Shown piece after piece: positions 37,195 through 47,424 of a DNA stretch of 64,000 nt (the stretch's first letter is position 1; every line of letters begins with the position of its first letter). The notes below the pieces were generated by a model that searched no databases, had not been told where the DNA came from, and saw nothing but the letters and a program-made list of their open reading frames with translations. The translations under genes and the position numbers were made by a program. Origin of the DNA: Motacilla alba alba (Eukaryota; Chordata; Aves; Passeriformes; Motacillidae); assembly GCF_015832195.1 (NCBI RefSeq), contig NC_052018.1, positions 38,135,052 to 38,199,051 of the forward strand. Reading direction: 5' to 3'.

Positions 37195-37693
37195 CTTGAT
37201 CTCCTATGAGGAGACGCCCCAGTTAGTGGATGAGGGAAAGGCTGTAGATGTTGCCTGCCTGGATTTCAATAAAACCTTTGAACCATTCTCCACATTATTA
37301 TCCTGATGAAATTGGCTGCTCATGGCTTGGGTGAATGCCCTTGTCATGGGATAAAAGACTCTCTGGATGGCTGGGCCTAGAGAGTAGTGGTGAATGGAGG
37401 TAAATCCAGTTGGTGACTGGTCACCAGAGGTGTTGCCCAAGGATCAGCGTTGGGGTCAGTTCTGTTTAAGATCTTTATCAATTACCTGAACAATAGGATT
37501 GAGCGCATCCTCAGTCAGTTTGCAGATGACACCAAGTTTGGGTGAGAGCGTCAATCTACTGGAGGACAGGAAGGCTCCACAGAAAGATGTGGACAGGCTG
37601 GATCAGTGGTCTGATAACAATTGTGTTTAAGAAGACAAAGTTCCAGGTGCTGCCCTTGTGTCACAACAACCCCATGCAGTGTTACAGACTTGG

Positions 37694-37751
37694 TTAACAG
37701 CTGGCCTTGATGACCTTAAAGGTATTTTCAACTTAATGATTCTATGATTCT
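37694..37751 (+). mobile_element. 58-bp CR1 3'-tail insertion nested in older CR1
   Basis: The host CR1 reads TACAGACTTGG up to 37,693 and resumes with AAGAGTAGATATAAAGCTGC at 37,752, continuous with the expected host sequence. Between them lies a CR1 3' terminus: GGCCTTGATGACCTTAAAGG, TTTTCAACTTAA and a final TGATTCTATGATTCT. This is an extreme 5'-truncated insertion in the same orientation as the host, with no visible target-site duplication, as known for CR1. Confidence 0.85.
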
Positions 37752-38375
37752 AAGAGTAGATATAAAGCTGCTTAGTGAAAAAGGATGGGGATGCTGGTCA
37801 ACAGCTGGCAGAACATGAGCAAGAATATTGCCAAAAAGGCCAAGGTATCAGATGCATCAATGCATTGTGGCTTGTATCAGAAACACTGTGGCCAGCAGGA
37901 CAAGGGCAATGGCCATCTCCCTGAACTTGACACTGGCAAGGCCCACCTTGCATCGTGTGTTCGGTTTTAGGTCCCTCAGTGCATGAAGGACATTGAAGTG
38001 CTGGAGGATGTCCAGAACAGGGCAGCAGAGCTGGTGGAGGGTCTGGAGCACAAGACTGGTGGGAGCAGCTGACAAAGCTGGAGTTGTCTTGCCTGGAGGC
38101 AAAGTAACAAGCAATAGGACAAGACAAAATCACCCCAAAATTGTGCCAGGGGAAGTTTTGATTGGCTAGAAGGAAAAATTTCTTCATCAAAAGGATTGTC
38201 AAGCATTGGAACAAGCTGTGAAGGTCAGTGATGGAATCACCATCCCTGAAGGCATTTAACATATGTGTTGATGTGTCACTTAAGGACATGATTTAGAGTT
38301 GGATTTGGGTGTGTTAAAGGTTAGACTTCATGATCTTAAAGATCTTTTCCCAACTAAATGGTTCTAGGATTCTAC

Positions 38376-41300
38376 AATAAAATCTCCAGTTTTAGTTTTC
38401 ATATCACATGTGGAAGGGATCATTTCAGTGGTGTCTTGCAGTTGGACACACAAGTACATTTTCACAGATCTGAGATTTATCTGCAAATTTCTGACCATTG
38501 CCCTTTCTCAGTTACAGTGTTGGGTATGTCTGTACATGATTTGTAATACTTATACATAATATTAACATTCCTGATACATCAATTATCTTATGTTCAAGAT
38601 TTCAGCAAGGTAATCTCTATGGTCACACTTCTTCCTGAGAAACCAACAGATATCTTCTTGTCAAGGGGATCACAGCTTGCAAGTAATTACCTGCCCAGCC
38701 TATGGCACTCAGAATTTCTTTATTCTTATCTGTCTGTTCAACCCAGGCCTAATTACAGATTGATCCTGAATGGGATTTCTAGATCTTTAGTACATCATAA
38801 ATAATAAATAGGTAACAGTAATAAACTGACTTTACCATACTGCAAGAGTTCATTCTATAGCCAAGATGTTGTTTTGTGTAAAACTAACAGCACTGAACTT
38901 AAGACTATTTGCCACATAAATAAATAGAAATGCCTTCAATATACTTTCTGAACTGCTTCTCCATGAAATCACCTTGTCAACTGGAAATCTACCTGACAAT
39001 CAGATACTGTAGCATAAGTCACTACAAAAAATTTCAGTGTCAGCATATCACTCCCACAGGAATCTCACTTATATTATGAGTGACACAAAATTTAAGAGCT
39101 GTCCCTCGGTACTGACCCTCCAGTATTTTTCAGCAATGTTTGCTACTTGTGTATAAATGTAACTCTTTATTTGAGAAGCAATATAGCCAGCTATAAGAGA
39201 CTCACAGTTTTCCATTGCCAGTATTTTTTTATTTCCTCGTCCTGTGGACTGTTTATTCCAGGGAGAGAAATCACTTCCTCTAAACAAGGAATTTAGAAAA
39301 ACCAGTACAATTTTTTGATATTTGCATATTACAATAGGTCCAAGTCTGAATGGATAAACTATTTGTAAAAGTAAGATTCAATGTATTTTTAACTGTATAT
39401 CATAGAAAAATTAACAAACAAAGGACCAACAGATCTCTAATCTTTAAAAAATAATACTTTTTTGTGATTTTCAACTCCTTTTTCTGTACAAGTGGAGAAA
39501 AAGTTTAATCCCCTTTCTGTTTTGAAACATGTCTCTTAATGATAAATGAATATGGCAATGGCACATCGGGATTTCTGATTATACAATTTGTCTTCAGTGC
39601 CACTAGATACAATTTCCTGTTTCAATCTTCTCCACCTTTTTTCTGTTATATCAAAATTGCTAGGATTTTATAGATGTGTTTTTCTCTGCAACAGCTTGAA
39701 GATATAAGTAAAATGAAAAGCAGTTAGTACTTAAGATCTGATAAAATATTGCTAATTTTTTTCCAGCATATTTAATATTCAGATCTCCACAGCCTAAGCT
39801 CAGGCAGGAAGAACAAAAACTGGTTAAGCACAGAAAATCTACAATGATGGATATTGCACAGAATTCCAAAAAAAAAAGAGCCACAAAGATGAGAAACAGT
39901 AAAAGCCCTGTAACACCTACATACCATTCATGTCTCACAATAAATTTTAACTAGGTAACTTCCACTCAGAAAAATGTATCTTAAATTAAAAGTCCAAGAA
40001 CTTTAAAACACAACTCAGTACCATTAAATGCATTTAAAATAAATGCATACAACACTGACAAGTGTTTTTCAGCTGCCTGGCAAATATATGTAATATGCGA
40101 TGTCAAGAGTTATTTGATTTCATTTTACAATTTAATTTGAAGTCCTTCATTTGCTTAAGAATTATATATTTTGTATATGTACCTGACATTTTATTTCAGT
40201 TTATTTGATATTTAATTGTATTTTTGTGACGTTTGTGTTGAAAGGAGATGATATGCTGTAGAGGATCTAATCACCTCCTCTAAGTCATCCTCTGATATAA
40301 CAGTATTACTTCTTTGCCGCTCTTAGTTTAGTTCTTTAAGTGTTTGTTTTTTAGCTTTGACTGCACATCTGTTCACTTCTTAAAGCAAGCCTTTCCTCTC
40401 TGATTTCTTGTTACAGGGAAATTTAACTGGTGTGGCCAGAAGGACTAAACCATAAAATTCAGCGACACACGGCTTAAAATTTAATGAACAGGACACACAA
40501 CATACTCATGCCAAGCAAGCCCCCTACCCAAATGCTGATTAGTAGCACTCAGGGTACATCTAGGAAAGGGATGCTTGCTCCCACCCTTTGAGAAGATGGG
40601 GAGGTGGCTTTCTCATCTAACAGCACCTCCACTACACTACCACATATCTCTGAGAGTTCCTCTCCACCTCTGAGGGGCTATGTTCCAGCTGTGCATTATT
40701 TTCTGAAGAGATTGGCATCATAAACCACTAATGGTCCTGTTTATCATGAAGCTGAAGACAATACCTTTGGCTTTCACCATATATGAGGCCAATTGATGGT
40801 TTGCATCAACCTCTGCTTCTCCAGCTTACCTGTGTTACACAACGAGTGAAGTAAGCACAGTGAGAGTCACACAACAAAGTTCCTCCATCCCTTCTTTGTT
40901 TTCGATCTGACAATCAGTCAGAACCAGGCAAATCTAGTGGAGGTCACAGCTATTTGAGTGGTGCTTTCAGATAGTCTTCTTCTTTGGCTTTTCTATGTGT
41001 ATGTACTGAGAAACATCGAGCCTACCAGGGAAATATCAACAAGCTTGTAGCCAGTATTTTATGTTTTGAGGATGAGAGGTTAGATGAAAAGTGCATTGTA
41101 ATATAGATCTAATTAAAAGGCAGGTTTATGTACACATCCTCCCTACCTCCAGAAACTCCAAAAATATTGCATTGTTGGCTTTACTGAGCACAGAACATGT
41201 TCTGGTGAACACTATAATAATGGCCTATCAGCCTGCTGCAAGCTATCAGTTGTTCTCAGTTTGAGATAGGCAGTAATTATGTTAGAAGCTGATACTGTCA

Positions 41301-41558
41301 CAGATTGCTGCCAACAAACAATGTATAAATTAAAATACAATTATTCAGCATATTGCACAGTATAAATTTTCCAGTATAATTCATTCCCTAGAAGTGGCAG
41401 CTGCTGCAACCTTCTAAGTATGCGAAATAATCCAGCTATTTGGAGATGCCTAGGTCTGCACCCTCCTGGAGACTTTTTCCAAACAGCAGTTGAAACACCT
41501 GACAGTTCATTGCAAGACCAAAGGAATTCTAAAATACTTTCCCTTTCATATTCAAAAA
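38376..41558. other. Unique sequence, no gene seen
   Basis: No exon or RNA gene is recognised. The patch at about 40,400-40,960 is more GC-rich than the surroundings and contains no motif I can place. It may be an old LTR or unique sequence. The rest is AT-rich. Confidence 0.5.
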
Positions 41559-41790
41559 AGCATAGAATTATTTAGGTTGGAAAGGACCTCTAATTAATGT
41601 CCGACCATTAACTTAACAGGTTTCAAATTCACCTCTAAAACATGTCTCTAAGTGTCATATCTACATGTCTTTTAGATACCTCCAGGGATGATGACAACCA
41701 CTTTTGGTACCCTGGGCAGCTCATTCCAGTATTTCATTCGGCAAATGTTTTCCTTATACCAAATATAAAAGCTCTTACAGTTTTGACTCT
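41559..41790 (-). mobile_element. CR1 LINE, short 3'-end copy
   Basis: On the plus strand the segment begins CATAGAATTATTTAGGTTGG, the reverse complement of a CR1 terminus. It continues with the known 3' UTR blocks: AAGGACCTCTAA, ATACCTCCAGGGATGATGAC and CTGGGCAGCTCATTCCAGT. Similarity fades at about 41,790, so only roughly the last 230 bp of the element was inserted. No coding remnant is included. Confidence 0.9.
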
Positions 41791-42139
41791 GAAAACAGAT
41801 AGTTATATAGAAAGCTTTTCTGTGGGTAATAAAAGCAAATCCTTTACACTATTTTCATAATCATTCATGCAGAGCTCATCTTTTTAGCAATGGAGACAGA
41901 AACCATTGGGATCATCTTAGCATTCTGTTTATTACTATTCAAATAAAAAGCCACTTAAAAAGAAGGAAAAAAGTTCCAAATTCACAAGCCAACTACACTA
42001 ACAAAGTATAATTCATGCACAAAAAACTCAAGAGCATTGGCAACTGAAAGCACATTAAGATTTTTATGCTTGAGATTCAGAGAACAGAAGAATGGAAACT
42101 TCTTGGAGGTTGTTTCTCTCTTTTGCCTTTTACTGGATT
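41791..42139. other. Short unique interval, nothing recognised
   Basis: About 350 bp of AT-rich sequence between a CR1 tail and a MIR-like remnant, with no gene or repeat recognised. Confidence 0.5.
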
Positions 42140-42282
42140 CATGGACTTGAGTCAATTACACTTTCAATGCTTCGATTTGCACTAGTTTAGAAGTGGGAAA
42201 ATAACCCCCACTGGTCTCAAAGCAGGTTGTGAGAACTGAAAGAGAAGCCCTGGGATTGTCTCAGATGAAAAGCAGTGCTTAA
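42140..42282 (+). mobile_element. MIR-like (CORE-SINE/L2-tail) remnant
   Basis: Motif order again follows the 3' half of MIR: CTTGAGTCAATTACACTTTC (42,146-42,165) for 'CTTGGGCAAGTCACTTAACC', then GCTTCGATTTGC, AGAAGTGGGAAAATAA, and CTCAAAGCAGGTTGTGAGAA (42,216-42,235) for 'CACAGGGTTGTTGTGAGGATTAAATGAGA'. AAAGCAGTGCTTAAATG (42,269 onward) follows for the last block. Several consecutive blocks in the right order make chance unlikely. The exact family (MIR, MIR3 or another L2-tailed SINE) cannot be fixed by eye. Confidence 0.55.
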
Positions 42283-42614
42283 ATGAAAGTGTGATTCTCC
42301 ACTCTCTCTTACCTTGGTGTTACAGTCATGCAACATTTTCAACTTCCTGGAAAGAAAATCAAATGATGGCGTTGGGTGGGGTCCCTTGGGTTTTGTATTT
42401 TTTTGTTAAATGATCTCTATGACTTCATCAGACATAATGGCTTTTCTAGTTCCCAGTGGACCCTAAATTTCTTAGATCGGTACTAAGCTGTAACTTTCCT
42501 CATTGTGCACAAAGTGAACATTGTTCTAATTGGATTTTTAATCTGTAGTATCTATATATGTGTTTACGTTCTTCTCCCCCAGAACACAGTGGATTGAGTG
42601 ATTTTTTTTCTCTA

Positions 42615-42640
42615 TGTGTGTGTGTTTTTGTGTGTGTGCG
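42615..42640. repeat. Interrupted (TG)n microsatellite
   Basis: Two short TG runs separated by TTTT, a simple dinucleotide repeat. It creates the start of a spurious open frame rich in Cys and Val. Confidence 0.85.
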
Positions 42641-44907
42641 CTACATTTGTGGCCTATCTGGATGTTTTCTCACAGTCTCATCATCACCACAGAAAGCAAA
42701 GTAATTTTAAAAGTCAAGATACAGAATTAGAAACTGAGTGCACAATCTTAGATTACCTCAGAGAGTCCATTTGTTATCAACTGTTTGCTCCTATGGGTTC
42801 ACTCAGCAAATTTATAGCCTTTTCAGGAGAAACAAGCACATGGTGTGACCTTGAAAATCCACTAAAAAAAGGTCCATTCCTTAGTCATGGCTTTGCTTGG
42901 CAAAACAAATAAATGGAGATATATGTGTATAATGTGATAGTTTATTTTTGCTCTTGATTGTTATCCAGATAGAGAGTTTCTTGGGATTGACTGTGGCAAT
43001 CCCAGTGTGATTCTCTCTCTGGACTCTCCACTCTGTAAAGTGCCCTGGGGCATTAAGGTGGTATATCTGGCCTCGTAACAAACACTCATATAACATTAAA
43101 GGAAACTGCCTCCTTAGCACTGACTTTTAGTATATTCCAAAATGGTTAAACCATGCTAGTGAGGTATGGTTAGAATTGACCCCACTTACCCTGTCTGAAA
43201 GAGTTGGAGTCTGCTGAGCAGAGGTGGGTACAGATGCATTCATTCACCACTGAAGCAGAACTGCATTTTTCTGTCATCAGAACTGAAATTCAGTCCATGC
43301 TTTGCACAACAATCAGACTTTTACCTGAAATGAATACAAACACATTTAATTTGAGATACTGGCACTTGTTAATTTTAGTATTCTGAAATAAATTTTCATT
43401 AATAATATTAAATTAATCAAAACCCCATCAGTGACTCATTTCTCTTTCGATGTATACAAATACATCTAGTCAAGAATGTGCATTATACTGAAATGAATGA
43501 GACAAAGCTGCATTTCTATGTATGCTGTATTCTTTCTATATATGTATGCAAATATATGTGTCTTATATGATTGTCATCAGAGTGATAGATCCATGCTGCT
43601 TATCCATTAAAGTAGCAACTGCCTTAAATTACTTAATCTGATTTTCTCATTAGCCATCTCCACATGCAAGTATAATACAGATAAATTATGAGAAACGTTG
43701 CAGATTAAGCATAGAGTATGAAGTCTTGCATGCTCTGCAATTAGTACTAATATTGCAAAAATTTTTGCAATAAATAAGCAAATGATAAAATAAAAATTTA
43801 CAAATCTGCGCAATCCATGCTATTGCTATTTCTACATGGATATATATGTGCACACACAAATTCATACTGAATAGGTTTTTATGGAACTGTACCAAGTTTC
43901 ACTGAGAATCATATACATCCTTTAGAAGACACTAAAAACAAAACAAAACAAACCAAAAAAACTAAACAAAATGAAAGTTAATTGATTCTGTGCCTTGAAT
44001 CCCTATCGCAGAATTGCTGGTTGTACTTTAACCTTGGAATAGGTATTGATTGACATTTACCACATGGGACTTCATTACTTTACACTAGTATATCTGAATG
44101 TAAAGTGACATTTTCCAAATACAGGCAGACACTATCCTCTATGCAGCAATACACTCACACATTTATCTGTGACATACTGGGGCACTTGTATTGACCTGAT
44201 CCCTACATTGCCCGAAATGGGTAACTCTACAATATGTACTGGCTTTTTTTAGGGCTATTCTTCTTGATTTGTTTTCCATGGAAATTAGGATGTAGGGAAA
44301 CAAGAAGAAGCAGATGAGATCATCTGGATCATCTGGGTGATGAGCCAGCCCAGCATGTAATTCAGATGATGCACACATTGTGAATACAAAATTTCTTTTA
44401 GGTTTTCTGCCCTAGGCTTGGTGCTGAAAACCATCTTCTTCTCAGTACTCTGCTTCACTAAGGTCAGGTGGGATACTCAATCTATACAATATATTCTTCA
44501 GTCAATGAACAAGCTTAAAGAAATTCAGTGTTTGAATCAATCTTCGTTCCATTAAAAAGGACGTTGATTTCATTACGAAGGTATTTATTGACCTCTGAAT
44601 ATGTCTTCCTCACCAAATAACAGAGGTGATTGTGGAAGAGCTTTTTGCTTTGACATATCATGAGACACCACAGTGGTGACAAGATGTTTTGGGTTTTTTT
44701 AGTATCTATTCTTAAATATTTGGAGTGTCTTTTCCCTGAAAAAGGTCACTGTCTTCTGTTGAGAGATAAGAATGCACTTGATATTGAAGTAAATAGGAAG
44801 GAATCTAAAAACTTGGCCCAAGATTGGTGTGTTACTTCCCAAAAACCTGTTTTAGTGTATTCAAAAGACATTTCTTACCAGAATTTGCGTGCTTATTTCA
44901 CATAATT

Positions 44908-44948
44908 TAAAAAAAAAAAAACCACAAAAAAACCTAAAAAAAAAAAAA
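44908..44948. repeat. A-rich interrupted homopolymer
   Basis: Three A runs separated by CC and CCT. The preceding sequence was checked for a retrocopy ending here, and none is recognised. Confidence 0.75.
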
Positions 44949-45692
44949 TTGCAATCCTGCATTTCACGACTTATTCAAACAGAATATGTCAGGACAAAAT
45001 GCTTATAGGATCATAATTCTATAGATATTCTCAATGAAGCAACCCTGACAAAATTATACAGTAGTGTAATACAAGCTTTGTTTCAACCCAAGGTTACTGA
45101 AACAGCACAGAAAAATATGTGAATTATCTACAGATCCTTCTTGTAGCAAGCCAGAATGATGAAGGCTGCCACATAGTAACTGCTTCCTGTTAATCCTTCA
45201 CATTTAAACTCAGTTTGAAACTCCACTTCATCCTCCTCCCTTTATGGCTACATAATGCTGCCATAAAGGGTAGAGTCTAGTTCTTAGACAAGTGGCTTAC
45301 AGAAGATGCAAAGATTTAAACAAACACCCACATAAAGATTTAGCAGCTAGACAGCATAACGTAAACACAATGCATTTACATTGTGAGAGCTTGCTAATAA
45401 CAATTTTCTGTATACTGCACTAGCCTCTCTTCCTAACTACTTAGAGCTGCAGCCCATATGGAGACCTTTATACTCTGATCCTATAGGAATAAATGGTTCC
45501 CTGAAGAGGAGTCAAACAAAAAGAAAAGCTTGCCTTTTTTTTTTTAATTAATAAATAATTAAGAGCTCTTTTTCATGTCAATTGTAGTTATTACATGCAT
45601 TAATTAAGAAACCAATGGCTTACCTATTTTCTTAGAAGACTTGATTGTTCTTCAATAAATGTAAAGAGCTTCTTTCCACCAAAATGGTTTTC

Positions 45693-45808
45693 GCATGTGG
45701 CAATAAGTTGGTTAGAGCATGGTGCTAATAATGTCAAAGTTATGGGTTCAATCTCCTTAGGGGCCATTCTCTCAAGAGATGGACTCCATGATCCTCTTGT
45801 ACCCAAGA
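45693..45808 (+). mobile_element. tRNA-Ile-derived SINE with CR1-like tail
   Basis: The head matches tRNA-Ile: AGTTGGTTAGAGCATGGTGC (45,705-45,724) is box A plus the D arm. CTAATAA (45,725-45,731) is the anticodon loop with anticodon AAT, and TGGGTTCAATCTCC (45,742-45,756) is box B with the T arm. GGGGCCA follows in the position of the acceptor 3' strand. Downstream, GATGGACTCCATGATCCTCTTG matches the tail shared by passerine CR1-X-type elements (GAGTTGGACTCGATGATCCTTG). A tRNA-Ile head joined to a CR1 tail is the known plan of TguSINE1 in songbirds. The 5' acceptor strand does not pair and the D arm is altered, so it is not a working tRNA. Confidence 0.7.
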
Positions 45809-45876
45809 ATACCTAAGGATCCATTGCTCTAGTGTCTAGCCATATCAATTTATTGTGCCTTTCTATGGGACTTTCT

Positions 45877-46062
45877 AAATCATAGGATAGTTTTGGTTGA
45901 GACAGACTTTAAAAATCATCTATTTACACTCCACATATTGTTAGACCAGGTTGGTCAGATCCCCATCCAACATGGTCTTGAACACTTCCAGGAATGCAGC
46001 ATCCTCTGGACAACCCTTTCCAGTGCCTCACCACCCTCACAGTAAAGAATTTCTTCCTAAAA
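45877..46062 (-). mobile_element. CR1 LINE, short 3'-end copy
   Basis: Begins AAATCATAGGATAG on the plus strand (element 3' terminus). Family blocks follow: AGACCAGGTTGGTCAGA, CCCCATCCAACATGGTCTTG, AACACTTCCAGGAATG and CACCACCCTCACAGTAAAGA, typical of CR1-B/C-like 3' UTRs. Similarity ends soon after TTCTTCCTAA. It lies only about 70 bp beyond the SINE and in the opposite orientation. Confidence 0.88.
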
Positions 46063-47424
46063 TAATTTTCCATTACTGATTTGCTTGCTCCTGTGACTCT
46101 CATATCTAAGCCACAGTTTCGCTAGCTGTCCAATTTGAGCACCTAGAAGCTTAGTGTTAGGTCCTGGGAATACTTGTGTGTGTTATCAGGCTAGAGCTAT
46201 TATTGACTCAATATAGTGGCAACTTTTTGTAGTATATTAACAAGATTCTTTCATGTCAATTCATATTGTCAAATGTCTATGGATCAAAGGATGTATTCCT
46301 CTGACTGGGTCAGCAGCACGAGAATGGCATAAAATTTCCAATGAAATCTTTTTTGCATTAGTTGTAACAAATAACACAGATAAATAGCACCAGTACAGTG
46401 TAAAAAGTATATACTACTTTTCACCTCTCAAAAATATTTTAACTTAACAAAATACCATGAAGTGTCTCCCTCTGTCACACTCACATTTATGATGCACACA
46501 CGCACACGTGTGTGTCTGTGTGTTTGTGTGTTTACCTTGTTTTCACTAGCCTTCTCACCAGAAAGAAAGAGATATTTAAAATTCAATGTGCTAATCTGAA
46601 TCAAAATTGTGGCTATCAGGACTATTAAAGGCCTCAGAGTTGATTGATTTTTCTGTGCTTTGGGTAACAATCACAGTATTTTATCTATTTATTTATTTTA
46701 AGAAACTGGTAGAAATTAACATGAATACACACGTTTCTAATTCCTTTCTACATAGTTACTTAGCAATAAAATGCTACATAAATATGTAATGTTGTATGAA
46801 TAAAACTTAATTTTTTTCTGTTCTTGTCTCTCCCTGTAGTTATTTGTTGGAATACTTAATGGCCAATTAGAAATCTATTTCTCTGACAGTTAAAATCTAT
46901 AATTCATCAGATGTGATATGATAATTGCCTGTTCATAATCTCAAACATTGCACATCACTGAGGAAATGATTCAGAATTGTTTTCCAATTATAAATAAAAT
47001 TAATTGCTCGGAAAACATACTGTCTCTTACAATCTCATAGAAGCCAGCATTGGGAGGTAAGATGACACTGCTTAAAGTTTTGCAGCTCATAATTTAGCAG
47101 TTTAAATGCACAGTTAAAACTTTATAGACATACATCAAGGCCAATGGTGCTATTCATGCCCTGCAGTTGCATCATTTGAAGCTTAAATCAGGGATATGGT
47201 GATGATCAGATAGAGACAGAGATATGCCTTTGGCCACAGTTTTCAACTCACTGACAAACATGGAGTTTCTCAACCTGCAAACTTCAGCAGACTAAAGGGA
47301 CAGTAAGAAGTGAATTAATTTTTCTTTTTCTTGGTTGTGCTCTAGAGACTTATTAGCCATCAGAAAAAGTATTTGAATGTTCTCATCCCCTGAAGACTCC
47401 TGTTTTATATCAAAAAAAATCCCA
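46063..47424. other. Unique sequence, no gene seen
   Basis: No exon or RNA gene. The one structured element is the CA/TG inverted tract at 46,495-46,532. The remainder is AT-rich and featureless to my reading. Confidence 0.5.
46495..46532. repeat. (CA)n/(TG)n inverted dinucleotide tract with CACGTG
   Basis: A short CA run switches to a TG run, giving the 10-bp palindrome CACACGTGTG with an exact E-box hexamer CACGTG at 46,505-46,510. Alternating purine-pyrimidine sequence of this sort favours Z-DNA. Regulatory use is speculation. Confidence 0.8.

Larger units (their letters stand above)
36340..38375 (+). mobile_element. CR1 LINE, long plus-strand copy with nested insertion
   Basis: About 2 kb of CR1 in plus orientation, from the linker before RT to the 3' end, which closes with TTCTAGGATTCTA at 38,362-38,374. 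Recognisable in order: the linker with AGGAGGACTACAAGGATG (36,511-36,528); the GTDGIHPIHPRVLRE motif (from about 36,880), with a small internal duplication of IHP; and an eroded LDFNKTFE block (about 37,260). The FADD catalytic box has all four residues intact at 37,519-37,530. The 'GWSTAGRT'-like thumb region and the 3' UTR follow. Frameshifts and stops break the frame many times. A separate 58-bp CR1 tail is inserted at 37,694-37,751. The 5' boundary is approximate. Confidence 0.88.
42283..45692. other. Unique sequence, no gene seen
   Basis: No gene is recognised. A 104-codon plus-strand frame at 42,598-42,912 begins in a (TG)n tract and shows no domain. A GC-richer patch at 42,950-43,080 is unassigned. 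Simple tracts: (TG)n at 42,615-42,640, an AAAAC-rich stretch at 43,935-43,965, and A-rich runs at 44,908-44,948. Confidence 0.5.

Noticed and set aside
37798..38289. 163-codon minus-strand frame with Cys/Ser/Pro-rich product
   Set aside because: It is antisense to the CR1 C-terminal and 3' UTR sequence. Openness on the antisense strand of GC-richer CR1 is common and not coding.
42598..42912. 104-codon frame starting with a Cys/Val-rich, signal-peptide-like segment
   Set aside because: The hydrophobic start is the translation of the interrupted (TG)n tract, and the rest shows no domain.
45695..45768. Possible tRNA-Ile (AAT) gene
   Set aside because: The 5' acceptor strand does not pair with the 3' strand, the D arm is altered, and a CR1-like tail follows. 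A SINE head explains it better.
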